Below, one piece after another: positions 24,018 through 38,479 of a DNA stretch of 64,000 nt. Position 1 is the stretch's first letter. Each line of letters starts with the position of its first letter. The translations under genes and the position numbers were made by a program. A model generated the notes under the pieces. The model searched no databases and had not been told where the DNA came from. It worked only from the letters and a program-made list of their open reading frames with translations. Source of the stretch: Cygnus atratus (Eukaryota > Chordata > Aves > Anseriformes > Anatidae); NCBI RefSeq assembly GCF_013377495.2, contig NC_066396.1:2480001-2544000 (forward strand), read 5' to 3'.

Positions 24018-24175
24018 AGTCAGTCAATCGTAGGATGGCTCGGGTTGGAAGGGACCTTAAAAACCACTCAGTTCCAGCTCCCATGGGCAGGGATGCTACC
24101 CACTAGAATACGTTGCCCAGGGCCTCATCTAACCTGGTCCTGAACACCTCCAGGAATGGGCATCCACAGCTCCTC
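24018..24175 (-). mobile_element. CR1 LINE 3'-end fragment, antisense to DYM
   Basis: The + strand carries the reverse complement of a CR1 3' end. It reads ATCGTAGGATGGCTCGGGTT then GGAAGGGACCTTAAAAACCA, followed by GGGCAGGGATGCTACCCAC and GGGCATCCACAGCTCCTCT. The sequence diverges from CR1 after about 24175. The next 180 bases may be a decayed continuation or unique sequence. Confidence 0.85.
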
Positions 24176-25947
24176 TTGGTGAAGAGAGGCAATATCGGCA
24201 CTGGTTCTACAACAGGGCCATAGCTAGAGAAGTAGATGTTGAAGTTGGTCTTTTCCAGTTTTTTGTGTGTGCTACAGCCCAGTTGGTAAAGGCAGGTAAT
24301 CACACGTCAGGCATCCTCATCTTGGCAGCCAACCCTGCTCCATGCTCCAAGGGAAATCAGGAAGGTCCTTATTAATGCAATCTGGAATAAGCTTTTGCAG
24401 TGCTTGTCAAGTACAGACAGTGTGCCAAAAATAAGTACATGATAATTGCGTGCCTGTAGACTTTGTAAAGGACTCGGCTAACAAGAAACACATCTCATTC
24501 TTAAACCACTGCTGTTCAGGATTTAATTCTCTCCTAGCCTCTTCTCTTTTGGAAATGCTCGGTTGCAAAGGTATCAACTTCTAATCAGGATGAGTGCTCT
24601 CCGTTGTTATCTTTTACCTGGCTGATACACACACTCTTTTCATACCCTGCGATAGTGAGTGTTCAGAATTTGAGTTTGCACTTTTTTTCTGCTGCATATT
24701 TCAGACCTTGTCTTAAGTACCTGTACTCCTCATGGACATCTGCTGTTCAAAATTTAAACTCATGGTTCAGAGTAAACTCATCTGGATTGTTTTAAGTAGG
24801 TGATGAAATGACTAAGTCTGTGGTCTGCTAGCTTACCAGAAGACGTGGCAGCTGTCAATAGAGAAGCGGTAACCTCAGTACTTTCACACGTCTCACCTCA
24901 GCATTTTAACTCTGAAACGTAAAAAGAGCCTTTATGTGCTGCGAGGCTCTTCCATACGCCAGGCTCTTCCAACCTCCTCACACGAAGTGTTCACCATCTG
25001 TAACTATACCTTTGAAGCAGATTGACTCCATGGTGTTTGAGAGCCAACTCAAGACCCAAGGGAGGCTGTGTAACCCAATTAAATTATCTTGCACTCCTTG
25101 TATGCAGCATTTCAACATCTGTGAAGTTGTGGTGCGTTGTCATCTGTCTAGACATGCATAGTTGAAATGTGACTTTAATGTTGCTACTTGATTTTAGTTG
25201 TGAAATAATTGTGCTATTCCTATTGAAGGTATCATTCTGTTGTTGCTTGATGCGTGCAGTAAGGAGGAATAACAGTGAATGGCAGAAAAGAGGAAGATAA
25301 AATTATATCACATGGGAATTCTTTGTCAAATTATCAGAGGTGCGCTGATATTTTATTCTATGAAGGACTAACAATGCCACATTTGGAATGTTATGCCAAA
25401 TAGAAAAAGAGACCTTAGAGCAAACAAGAGAGTGCTGGCATATTCAAAACGTAGTACTCCCAAAAGTGTAAGCTGTTAGTAGCTACTCTTGATTGGTTTC
25501 TGTACAGCATTTAGCAGAGAGACTTAGCTTGGGGTCTTAGCTGTGCTGTGTACAAATAATAAACAACAAAAGCTCAAATGCATGGAGAACTGCGCTGTCT
25601 AGTCATTCAGAGAGCAGAGTGAGAATTTTGTCTAAAAACAGTAAGACTGCTTCAAGTTAACACTTCAGTAGTTCTCAGGAACAGATGGAAGATCATTTGT
25701 TCTGAGACTTCAGCGCATCTGAAGAATTGTAGAGAGACAATTGTCAAGTCTGGTAGTTTGGTAGTCTTAGCAGTTTGCTGGTTATACCAGCCACCAGCTG
25801 CTGGCGGGGTTGGAGCTGTATTGTTGTGGTTGGAAATAATGGAATAAGGATAAGTACGAAAAATGGTCATACTCATCAACTGAAATGCAAACCAAAAAGG
25901 CAATATGATATATGATGTATCATATACAATATAATATTGTTACATAG

Positions 25948-25976
25948 TCCACGCTATAAGATACTCCACGCTATAA
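25948..25976. repeat. Short direct repeat in AT-rich DNA
   Basis: TCCACGCTATAA occurs twice, 17 bp apart. It sits directly after an AT-rich inverted-repeat patch (ATATGATA and TATCATAT at about 25903-25925). It is probably a local duplication. Confidence 0.6.
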
Positions 25977-28900
25977 TTTTTAAGCTTCTGCTTTTTTTGT
26001 AGACGGATGCCCCATATTGCTATATAGTAGAGGCTGTAATGAAAGAGATTACTTTAAATTTGAAACAGAACCAGAAAAACAAGAGGAGGGCTAGGGAATA
26101 TATATAGTTTTTTGATTTGTTTTCAATTTTTGTCTTTAATTGACTCACGATCTTACTCTGCAGTTATAAAACTGTACATCTTAAAAATAGGCCAGTGTGG
26201 CCACCAAGATTGTGATTTAATTTGTCACAATAGTCATGATTGCTTATAAATCAAACTGCCCTAGTATAAAATGTATTAAATTCTGTTGTAAAATATCTTG
26301 TACAGCTAGGAGTTGGGCAAGCTGGTGGAAGGAGGAGTTGGTTCCAGAGGCAGGCTGTGGACTTCACTGCTCATATGGTAGAATTTTCATTTCAGGAGCT
26401 TTCAACCAGGGTTTCCCTGGCAGGCCTAAGTACCATAAAGGAAATAGTTTAGCTTTATTTCTTGTCAAGATATATACTTCTAAAATAATAACAAAATTGT
26501 TGTGGTTATTAAGAAAATTAATAGGAATAAATATTTATAAACACGTACATTTCATAAGAGATTAATGCTTTGAAGCATACATTGTCCTTTCTTTTCCTAT
26601 GTTACAAAGTCTGTTAGTCACAGTTATTAAATTTACCCAGCACCAATGGACCCAACTTGCTCCATGATCCCAAAGTAGAATATTTTTATTTAGATTCTTA
26701 TTCGGATTCTACTATCAGAGTGCAAGCATGTCTGAGAAAATAAACCACAGTATCCTTAATTAAAAAATAAAATAAAAAATAAAAGCTTTTTCTGTGAAGG
26801 AAAAGACCAAAAAGAAGACTTCATAAGTAAGTATTTTAGGGTATAGGTTTTTAGATTAAATAGCTGTGAAACACTTAACTTAAAATCTGCTTAGCAATAC
26901 AAATGAATAGACAGTCATAATTTAAGCCTCACCAGATGCTCTAATGATTCCTTCCTTAATGTGAGAAGTAATTCCATTTCCATGCAAGCTTTTTCCTAAT
27001 CCTATTCTGAGCAGAAATTGCCAATTGTTCTAAATTCTTAAGACTATTTTCTGTGAAAGAATTAGCCGAAAATATTCAATATATTATACTTATGATCTCA
27101 GTAAAATACAACTTCATAATGTTGGGTAATTTGTTTCACATTCCAGCAGGCATAAAAATTGACAGATTTGTATGAATTTATCACAAGCAGCTGCGGGAAG
27201 TAAAAATAGATGTAAAAAGATGGTTTTTAATAAGATCCAGGGCAGTATTCATTTAATGTTGGACGTCCTTTGCAGTAGACTGCCCCGACTTTGCGTATAC
27301 TGAAAGCTTTCCCCTTTCTGTCCATTGTTACCACTGGTTGGTTTTTAATTACACAGAGCTTTTTTATCAGCAACGTGCCACGGATATTATTCCACCGTAC
27401 TGCGACTCTATCGTCTTCGTCAAGTGCTGCCATTGGTAGTATTTTTAAATTATATTAGGAGACTTACTAAAAAATGATAACAGAATGGAGAAAAAAAAAA
27501 AATCTGTGTTGAAGTCACTATTGTCACTCGTGATTAGGCTACCGTAGGAGCTGTACAGTATCTAAGCAACAAAACACGGCCAGGTGGAGCGCTACGTCCC
27601 TGCTGTGAGGATAGGTTTTCCCTTTGCTTGCTGCGTTGGACGGCTTCTCCGGTGTCAGCTTCGTTTGTTCTGCTTTATTCTGCAAGTTACAATTACCAAA
27701 AAGTAAAACTACAAGCCTAAGTGATGTGTTATTGCAGGTGTTCCATTTGTCCCTTAAAACCGCACGTTACTTGGCATTAATTCCTTTATCCTGTTTGGAG
27801 ACAGTTTTTATGATTTTATGACATGCAGCTTTTCTACAGCCAGTCTGCCTGCTCTAGTATGTGGCACGCTTGTAGATGAAGGAAGAGTCTTTCCCTGAAC
27901 AGCAGGATTTTGACCTCTCATCACTGAGTCATTCGAGTAAATTACTGACAAAAAGAAGACTGGCTACCTAAGGCGAATGTTTTTCCTATATCTCTATGGC
28001 TCCGTGTATAGGAAAGTTTGCTGTTTCCTAAGCAGGCGTATACCACTAGAGGTTGCCATACACCTCACTAATTAGACATGCACATTTAACGTTAAATGAA
28101 TTTACGGGGCTAATTTCACCTTTTTTTTCTGTGCTATTGTAACAGCTATTTATGTGCACGGTTGTGTGACCCACTATGAACACTTCATCGGTTGCACTTC
28201 TCTCCTTTAGGTAACTTAAGAGAAATATCAAGAGGTGGCACAATTTTACCTATGTCACGTTTTGCTGGTTTCTTTTGCTGTCTAGAGACTTCAGTGAGGG
28301 TCAGGGGACAATATGAAGTAATAGTTTTTTGTCATTCTCCTAATGAGCGTGGGAGTTAGGTGGGGGGGAGGGGGAAAAAAGCTTGCATAAATGGGATTTT
28401 AGTTTAGCAGATCAGAAGCTTCATTAACTTGTGCAGGCTGGATCATGAGAATATATAGCGTGTAATACCTGCGTGTCACCCTAACTCTACCGTACCTCAG
28501 TTAGGAGAGCAAAGCGTGAGATGTACAGCTGGCTGTACTCGTTCTGCTGCAGTCTGTCAGAAGCAGGGACGGTAACTCTCCTCCCCACTAGCCCAGCAGC
28601 CCTGGAAGCTGGTGGTGATGAGTGCTGTAAGACATTTTGGAGGGTGATGCTTCAGAGTAGTTCTATGTGCTTTTTTCTAAGAGCTGGCAGTAGTGCGCTT
28701 AAATATCCGTGCTTCAGTACTGAAGTGTGACTGCTTTTCTGTGGTTCATAAAGTCTTCCTTTTGTCCTCTGAGAAGAGGCTGAAACTCTTATTTCCCTTT
28801 GATGAATGTCTTCGTTTGCAGTGACAATTGTGTTTCATAATCTAGCAAGAAAAATTCCCATCCATTCTGATACGTGCTGCAAGTTTGGGGATGGTTCACC

Positions 28901-30190
28901 TCCCCAAACAAACCATTTGCTTTGTGATTTACTGTGTTTATTATTTGATTTTATTTTTTTTTTACTATCATTTTATCTAGAGTAATCTTATGGGATATTC
29001 TTGAATTAAAATATTTATTAAAGCTCTTTAAGAGTGCGTGGTGTTGCTTTAAACTGCACCTTTTGAGTTTGGTTAAAGACAATTTTTAATCCAGTGGCAT
29101 CTCGAAGTTTGTCTTGAGTCTCTGTAGAAATGTTGTATTGCTGCTGCGAAGTATTTGTTAATAATTACCAGCTGCAAGTAGCATCAATTGGCAAATTTCA
29201 TACTGGATGAGAAGAAAGCTTTCTGGAGTTAGTGCTACAGAGAGCGAACAATACATATGGCAGGAGTGCAAAATGTATTTCCCATTACAGTGCTCCTTTA
29301 ACTTGATTTATTCCTAAAGAAATCTCTGAATTTTCTTAATAGAGACGTGTGTGGCTGTGTATTTTATACTGCTGCCTGTGAAACCATGTAGCTAGTTTGT
29401 TGAAATATGGAGTAATGTGAATCTAGAATCTAATGATTTTCAAGCTTATTAGCCCCGTTTCAATTATGGCCACAATTGATCTAATGAAATTGTCAGAGTT
29501 CTGTAAAAACTGTTGTGATTGCGGTACTGACTCTAGATTAAAACGTGAACTATAGAAACATTTGCTATGAAGGTTTTCTTCCATCTTTATGATTTTTAAT
29601 CACTTAAATTTGTGCCTTGTTCCTAGGTACTGGTAAACTGATGGAATGCTTGAGGGTGCAGAAATGAATACTGGTTTATTTGCAGAACAAGTTCACTGCT
29701 TGTCCAAGAATGGGTTTGTTTGCAATATAGATGATGTGCTGGGATGGTCAATCTGAATTTTGGTTACTTCACAACGTCCCTTATTGAAGTGGTTATTTTT
29801 TTTGCAATGTTTTTATTCGTCATCTTCATAGAATGGCACATCTTTGTAATGTTCCTGAAGTAATTTGATGGAGTGCTAGACCGTTTATCTTTCATTAGTA
29901 TTGTTTCTGCTTACCTTTTTATAGGGCATATATAATCAGATTAATTTGTCACATTATCAATTGTTATATTGTATTATTCGTAAAAGAAGAGGGCACGTTA
30001 CTTGCCTCCTCTTTCCCCTAGATGATCGGTTGTTTTTTATGACTTAGGGACAAGGAGAAAATTCATCGTATATTTCATGTCTTCTTGTATTTGGCAGAAT
30101 GATGCTGGACTCTGTAATGCATCTGTTCATTAGGTGTGGTACCCTGGCCTTTTTTCCTGGCCTGAGACTATTTAAAGTGTTTTCTTTCTT

Positions 30191-30236
30191 TATATATATG
30201 TGTGTATATACATACATACATACATATATATATATA
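30191..30236. repeat. TA/TG/CATA compound microsatellite
   Basis: TATATATATG is followed by TG steps, then CATACATACATACAT, then more TA steps. It is mid-intron with no nearby exon. Confidence 0.92.
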
Positions 30237-31570
30237 GGTGACGTGTTTTTTTTAAATACGTAGGTGAGCTCACTTAAGCTAACTTAACTCCTTAAATGTA
30301 GAGCCAGAAGAAGAGCTGAGGCTGAGAAACACATTTACATCCCTGACTTGTAAGTTTGAAATCATATTTGCTTTTACTTCCGGCAGTCTTTTGAAATTGT
30401 CAATTCTAAGGCCCTGTTCAGGTCTGCACATGGAATTTTCTGTTTTTATGGCTTTGGGGAGAAATTGAAAGCTCTCCTACCTATTCCACAAGCTTGATTT
30501 CTAAAGCAAAGAAGTAGTGTCAGAGTAGTTTCATGTTTATCATCAGTTCCTTAGCAGTAAGTTGTATTAATGTGTTTTTTGGGGGTTGGGACTGTGGTTT
30601 CGTTTGTTTGTTTTTTCGCTTTGTCTTACTTCCAAACCTACATTTTCATCAAAAAGGATCTCTTTGTACAGAAGCAGAAGACATTTTGCGTTGGCCAGGC
30701 ACTTGCTTATTCAAGTAGTCCGGTGTGTGTGTGTTCTACAGAGAAAGAAAAACATTTGTGAGGCAGCAAGACGTGTGATCTGACCTGCTTATTAAGGACC
30801 ACATTAAACTGAAAATTCTGAAATTATTGTGTGAATGTGATGAAATTAGAATTTACCAGTTGCTTCATAAAATTTCCTAACGGTGACAATAATGAGATGT
30901 AATTGCTGGCTCAGAACTCCCAAGGCTGCTCACATGTAGGAAGATAAATACATTTCTCTCCCACATGGCTTTACAGTCTGTGAGCATTCCGATTTTCCTG
31001 CCTTTTTATTCCCTTTGATGTCCACGGTGCTTTTGGGAAGCCCTTTAACATACAGCTTCCTGTTTCATTTGAGTACGGCAAGGGGGCAGTTGGTGCAGAA
31101 AACTACTGAAACTGAGTTACCCAAATCAAAGGCATTTCTTAAGGAGCAAAACTGGAAAAAAAAAAAAATAAAAAATTGCCAGGTTTCTGCATGAATGCTT
31201 CAAAGCTGTTTGGTTTCTAATTTCATTCTCACTTGCAAACTTCAGTGAAGTTGCTTCTCATGCAAGAGTCTCATTTTTAATTGGTAGAATTTCAGCGTAG
31301 TAGGCACTTCAGATTTTAAATGAGATGTGTGAGTTGAGTGAAAGAAATTAGATGAATAGAGTATGCAATATTTCTGTTAAACTCATATTTCTGGCTTTGT
31401 TGCATCAGGGAATGAATGGTATTAAATGAGAGAGAACCATTTTTCAAATATGAAGATTCTTATATTCTGAATTTGGGGGTGTAACCCTTTGACCCTATGA
31501 AACATGGTATTGGAAAAGTTTTATTTCAGAAATGTCAGCTTTCAGTTCTCAGTAAGCAAAGAGCAAGGTT

Positions 31571-31587
31571 AAAAAAAAAAAAAAAAA
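31571..31587. repeat. Poly-A run (17)
   Basis: This is an uninterrupted A17 run in intron with no recognisable retroposon body upstream. Confidence 0.9.
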
Positions 31588-34500
31588 GGTAAAATGCCAG
31601 TAGATAGAGTCATAGTGTAAAAACTGACCTTTATTTTTATTAATACATAAACCTAGTTGCTCTGTCCTTTATTACTCTTCTGTTGGTACTGTTATAAGAA
31701 GGTGTTTGTGTTGCTCAGAGCTGCGTGGCTTGGAGGATGCTCTGAAATGTGCAGGTTTGCACCATACCATGCAGGAGCCTGGACTTCAGCAGCAGCTTTT
31801 CAAAGCAACTGCAAGACCAATGTGGAGACAAGCCTTTTATGTTCTGGGTTCAAATTTTAATTGGACAATTAAATCTCAGTTTACTCTTCTCTCTATCATA
31901 ATAGCAAAGTGTCCATATTAGCAAACCCTTGAGAAAAGAGGCGTCTGATCTCACACCAGTGTGTATCAAGAGACTTCACAAGTCAAGTTATGCAGTAATA
32001 AAAGATCAAGTTCTGAAAGGTGTTCTTGGAATAAATGCCCTGTGGCCAGAGCTGTTAAAATATTGAACCCCCCAAGCATCAGCTTTCCCCTTCCCTTTTT
32101 GTAACCGAAAGAAAAGGGAAAATGAATAGAGGGCAATGAATAGCTTCACTGAAGTAGTGATTTCTGCCTCTGCAGACGTTGGGAGGGGTGTAGTCACAAA
32201 TCCCCGGTTTCTAATAGTGATGTGTACATATCTCTGGTCTGAGCTGTTTAAGAGTAATAGCTAATTATTTCCCCTTATTTACTTTTTCATCACACATAGA
32301 TTATACTTGTGCTAGAAGGAAATTACCTTCATGAAAGTAATAGAAAAGAACCTAGTCATACTGTTGCTAAGTTTTCTAAACAAGAGTTGTTTTTTTCCTA
32401 AATCAGAATTACGCTGGCTTTCATCACCTGTGTTCGTGGTGCAAGCCATGAGCGTGCAGGATGCCCTGCAGGCCTGACTCTGCTTTGGGAGACCAGTTGA
32501 TAGAAACGATGGCATCCTCTAATTCCTGTCCCCTAAGACTTTCGTGGGGGTTGTCATGTCACTGATCTAAGCAGGGGAAAAGCATCTTTCTTCAACTTCA
32601 GATGACTTACCTGCAACTCAACTAGCACGTTTGATTTTCTGTCTTTGCTTTAAAGCAGTAGAAGATGACCCCGCCATCCATCCCAGCAAACTTCCATTGC
32701 CCTATAATGCCATTCCTGATGAATCTGTTGCTCTGAAATGTTTGTGTTGATTTTTTGTAGCCTGTCCTTTGCTTTGGTGACATCTACTATGTGCTGTATG
32801 CCTTAGATTTTTAGCAATAACTTCTACTCGATGTGGAACGCCACAAAACTGACTGATTGACGTTGCCTCAGAAGTAAGAATTAGAAGCTTCGAAGACATT
32901 TTCCTTTTAATGCTGCTTAACTTTCGGGTAGTTTTGTAGCATGGTAGATTAGAGGAGAGCCTACTTAAATCCAACCTGGCCGTAAATGATACTCTGTTTA
33001 TGAGAAACTTCTTTGTAAGGAGATTTTTTTTCCTCACAGAGCAGTATGGTGCAAAAATGATAATCCCATTTTTATGGTGTGTTCCAAGTGGAGTGAAAAC
33101 GAATGGCTTTTCAGAAAGGGGCCTTCATGATATTCTAGTGTGCCGACTGCGTTTGCAAGAGGGCGTTTGGGAAAGGGAAGATCCAACAACTCCAAGCCAC
33201 CGAGTCTGAAGTTGGATTTTAATCTGGGGACTGGTAGCAGTAGAAGATGTACGCACAGCAGGGTACTCAGAGATTTTTGTATCACCTGTGCAATGTTGGG
33301 TTTCTGGTAGTGGCAGATTGCTCTTTCATGAGCTGTTTGCTGGCACGGGCACACATTGCAATCGCTTTTTATCTTTTTTGCTCTCTCCTGCATCAGTGTT
33401 GCTTCTTGTACACATGGAGTTTCTGTGGAGCGGCTTTTGTTGGGAGACGAAAGCAATTTAGTGTTAAAGGAGCATATGCTGGCTTTATTAGTAGCCTGTT
33501 GACCTAGATTAGCTGTGGGGACGCTTATAAGCTGATCAGCAATCCCAAAGTTGGGAGGTGTCATTGCAATTAGGAGGAAAGGCTTTGACAAAAGGGGAGA
33601 CAACAGTTGCGACAACAAATAAGGGAAAAGATAATGTTAGTGCCAAAAATCTTCTTGCTGATAGAACTTAGCAAAGTAGATGTAAGTTAATTTTTTACAG
33701 GCGTGAAGCATTCGTTGTTGGTACGTGTTGAGTGTAGTTGTAGTCAGATATATCAAAATGCTGTTTTAGCTGTATTAACAGAAAGAGGAGTACTCCTTGC
33801 GGGTAGGCCTGTTTTTTGCCTGGGCGCAACATATGGAGATGAGGTTTTAGGCTGGTATCAGCTGTTTCCAACATGGAAATATCGATGAACTTGGGGTAAG
33901 CCTGCTTGAACCTGCCGGGGATTCTGAGTGGGCACCTGATGGGATAGTAATACCCTCGTCCTCCATCTGGCGTGGGCAGTTGAACACCCTGCATGCCATT
34001 AGAAGTGCTTGGAGCCTGGCACCCCTGGGTTCATGGGATACTGGAGATTTCCCAGGTGGACAGACTCATAGCTTTATTTTGAGGTGGATTGGATCAGCAT
34101 GAAACTGGGAGGGGTCTTGGGCAAACTATTTCTTCATTCTGTCTCGGGATTGTTTCGCATGTAATGATGCAGGGTGGAGAAATCTGCAAGGAAGAAAACT
34201 TACCGGTGTTACACTGCCGATCCTCTGCTCTGCATATCGTAGCACAGTGTTCTTTAACAATACCATTGTTGATTGCCGTGAAATGTTGTTTTAAATCTAA
34301 GTTTTTAGCACACTAAATGTTCAACATTGGTCAAAATAGTTCTCTTCTACTGAAGCACTTTGCTGTCCCGTAAAACGTAGACATTGTGATGATTCTTGCA
34401 TTTCTTGGGGGGAATTCATTGCTACAATTCATGAGTCTTCTGCCATCTAGGAAATTGTGCAGCACTTCAGCATCTTTCAAGCTGTAAGTCACCACTTGGC

Positions 34501-35684
34501 AGAATGTGTGAGTAATGAACATAATTCAAATTAGCACGAAACTTGGCCTCAGAACTAAAATTTATTGAAGTCTGGCTACCTATTTCACCTGACACCAGCA
34601 AGTCCGTCGCTAAACCGTGTCCCGAAGTGCTACATCCACATCTCTTAAATGCCTCCAGAATAACGTCTGTGGAATGTATTTTGGCTTTATTGTTTTCTTT
34701 TCCCCCAGTTTGCAAACTGATCCTTGGTTATGTAGTGTGGTGTTCAAAGTAATTGGATAATCAAAAAGTAACGTATTTATGAAAGGAGTCTTACTCATAG
34801 CAAAATGTGGGTACTAATTGCTATACGGCAGAACAAAGCTTTAAAAACTTCTCTCTTTTTAGCAAGTTCCAGAAGAAAAGCTTACACATAAATTGATTTC
34901 AGCATTTTTCCGTATTTCCAATGAAATTGAACTATTTTCCCATTCAGGGCTGAAGAAGCTGTTTGCACTTTCCATCCAGAGATACCAAAAGCAAACCATC
35001 AACAACAGCAAACAAACAAAAAACCCTCAAAGACAAACAGGACAGCAGTTTTGTGACTTGGTCTCGTGTGTACTGGATTATTCCTGCGAAGGAATTTTGC
35101 AGAGCACAGTCTGCATCATCAAGGATCATGTTAAAAATACTGTGTTTTAAAGTACTAAACCCATTTTAGGGAGGGAAGAGAGAATGCCTGCCTCTTCTTT
35201 AAAACGTTTCCCCCAGACAAAGCCAGCACCAGCCAAAAAAAAAATGGCTGTAAAAGCCTTGAGCTTCTCTTTGGCCCCTAAAACTGTCGTTTGAGACAAA
35301 AGTCCGGTTCAACCTGCGAGCGTTCTCCAACAGCATTTCCTGGTGGCTGTGTACAAAATCTGTCAAGGCAGATGAAGCACACAGTGACACTCACCTCATT
35401 TAGTATCCCAGGCTCCAGCAGTTTGCAGCCGGGGGATTTACCTGCCTTCATAAGCTCTGGCTGAAGGAGCTGTGTTGTTTTAGTGTCCACAGAATCCTTA
35501 GTACTGAGTGCCGCGGTTTAACGTGGTGTTTGTGAAGAGTTATTCTCTTCTGGTTTTTAACGAATCGAGCACCTGCTAGTTCTGTTTTTCGCTTTTTCTT
35601 TTTTTTTGTACTGGAAGAGTGAATTACTGCAGCCTGAGACTTGAGGTACAGCTCACACATCCCTGCTCTAATAATGTGAGTCTT

Positions 35685-35705
35685 AAAAAAAAAAAAAAAA
35701 AAAAA
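35685..35705. repeat. Poly-A run (21)
   Basis: This is an uninterrupted A21 run. No processed pseudogene or SINE body was recognised immediately upstream. Confidence 0.9.
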
Positions 35706-38209
35706 GCTGTTTGGAATGCAGAAGAAGCTGGTGCTTTGAATCAAACCTAAGGCAGAAGATGCTGTTCTCTGAAATGAGTTCTTATTTTGTTGCAAGCATT
35801 ATTTCTTTTGCTTTAAAGATCAATCTGAAGACATGTATATGATTGACTGCCGTAAACCACCCTTATCTTGTTTGTTTTTTGGCAAAGATCTTTTTTTTTT
35901 TTTTTCCTTTTAGCCCTCAGGAGCTAGTGTCATTTAAGTTTTCTGCATTTTTAACCATGATAGGAAGCAAAAAGGTGAAAGCCAGCAGCGTTATTCTAGT
36001 CCTGCTAGGGCAATTTTGATTTTTTCTAGCTGGCCTGGAAGAAAAAGATTAATGCCCTTAAAACATTTATTGGGTCGTATCCCACTGGTTATAAGATTCT
36101 TTGGGATTTGGGTGTCTAATGCAAAGTACACTGAAGAAGTGAACCTTATAGATTTTGCATTTTAAAAAAATCTGCTCTGTAGAAATAAATTGTCCTACAA
36201 AAGGTTTGACATTTTAAAAAAAAAAATAAGGGAATTCTAACAGTGTTCTAAAAACTACCGTTGTCCTAGTAGAATTGTAGAAACTGCAGTATTGCTTTTG
36301 GAGTTTGTTTTGAATTGAACATATTTATAGGACAGTGTTCCTTAAAAGAAATAACGAAGTGACTCAAGATAATGACTTGCTTGAACCTGTCTTTTATCTT
36401 CAGTTGCAAGCTATTTGGCTCATTAACTGCTTTATTCAGATACAACACGTACTATTTCCTTTTCAGAAATTTTCTTTCTGGAAAAAAACTGTCAACTATG
36501 ATCGAAATAGATGAATGAGTAATGAACTTACAAGGATTTATCTGACAAACTAAAATTGTATTATGGCTGTAAGCAAGCATCAGCATAAAATAATGTAGCA
36601 TTGATTATAAGTCATGACTTCTGTTCTTGTACGGCTGCTCCATATTTCACATTTTAACTGGTGTCAGTATATTTGTGCAGTGCTTTACCAGCTTTGCAAT
36701 TCAGTGAGCTAAGTTCTCTCTCCGGAAGTGTGAAGACGGGATCGGTACGAGTGACTGCAAAGAGGAAAATTGAACACTTACTGGTAACACCCTGCTGAAC
36801 TGTGTCGGTCCCATCCAAAGAGCAGTCTCCTTCAAACCTATGGTTCAAATCTCTTCAAACTTACAGTTGCCTATAGATCCATGCACGTATTGAAATCTTG
36901 TTTTTGGACCCCACAGTTACATGACCATTTTAAAGCAGGCTTTCTAATTGATCTGGGGAGGACAGAAAACAGTTGGACATTTTTGAGCCTGTAAGCCAAG
37001 GTATTTCTCACCACCATATGCTTTCACCTTATTTTGCACGGCTACGAAGTAGAATATTGCCCTTTAAAACATCTGACGCTTTTAAGTGGAGGATGAAACT
37101 GTAGGTACAGAAGAAAGAATCAGGATTTAACAACTTTAATGTGCATCAGGTCTTTATAACTGTTGAATGACTCAACCTTTTTAATGGTAATGGCCTTCAG
37201 CAAGTTTAGGAAAGAACAGGCTTTTAGGTAAAGTAAATACACTTAGATCTGCAGTGAATAAATAAATTTGCTGTGAAGCTGTGTAGAGACATGTTTCTGT
37301 AACTCATTAATTGTGCTCTTGGGTCCACAAATAGGTTTCTCCAGATGCCGCAATTTACACGGGGCTCAGATTGGAAGGATCCTGTTGCGAAACAGGATGA
37401 AGGCTCAGACGAGCGGTGCTGCAATGCTGCGAGCAGTGCTGCAACGACTCGTCAGCAGACTGCCCGAGCGCCCCCCCCTTTCCCCCTCTTGCTCTGCCCC
37501 AGCATCTCTCCTGACAGGGATTTCAGGTTCGTGCAGCCTGCAGGGTTGTAGCTGGTGCAGAGATACAGATGTCTGCTCTAATGCTCATGTAGTAGGCATC
37601 TCCTGTAATCCCGTGTAGAGCCTGTGAATTATCACAAGTGTCTGTCCAAAGGATAAAAGCTCAGAACGTTTCAAATGCACCGTTCTTATCATTTCTTAAG
37701 CTGCCGTGGATATGTGCCTTCCAAGGAATTGGTACATCTGGGTGATTAACGCCTTCATTCTTTGTCTCAAACATCGGTCCCCAATAAACACTTCCTCCCA
37801 GCTCTTTCACAACGTTTTTCTTATGGGTCATCAGTTCCTCACGTCTGATTCTAATATACAAATCCTTGTGTTCTTTTTAACACAACTTCGTCTGTACAGA
37901 GATAGTTTTGCCTTTCTGTGTAAGGATCTCATGTAGTTATCGTTTGATTTGCAGTCTATCAAGTATCTGCAGAACTTGTTTGGTTTTCATTTCCTTGTCT
38001 TCCTTCACTATAGATACTTCTATGCGTAAAGTTAATGCTCCCCTCATAAGCCTTTTGTGTGCATTTGGCCAGCACAGTGACAAGAGTGCCTCATCAGGGC
38101 ATGGGAACTTACATCTGTGACGCATTATCACAAATAATCTCTTCTGAAGTATTTAAATAATTTTCATCTTTCTCTGTTCTGTGTTGTTATGTCACCTTTA
38201 ACCGTGCGA

Positions 38210-38222
38210 CCCCCCCCCCCCC
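38210..38222. repeat. Poly-C run (13)
   Basis: This is an uninterrupted C13 run. On the minus strand it is a G13 run that could take part in quadruplex-like structures. Confidence 0.9.
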
Positions 38223-38479
38223 AGCTGCTGTTTACAATGATGCAGTTTAAAATCCTGTCATCACTCTGTGCTGTGAGATGTAAATTTAGTGCTTTTTAGA
38301 TACTTGTATCTGAAAAGTAGGCTTGAAAGAATGAACTATTTTTAGAAGGCTAAGAAGTCACACTTGCTTAGATTAGGAAGTTCGGCAGGGATCGAGGAAG
38401 GAAACTACCAGTAGTAAAAAAAAAAAAAGGGTGAAGTCATGGATAACTTGAGAGTTGACGCAAAGACATTCATGGGACC

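Noticed and set aside
33034..33618. 194-codon minus-strand open frame
   Set aside because: No recognisable motif, no conserved block, and no supporting splice sites or promoter. Treated as chance.
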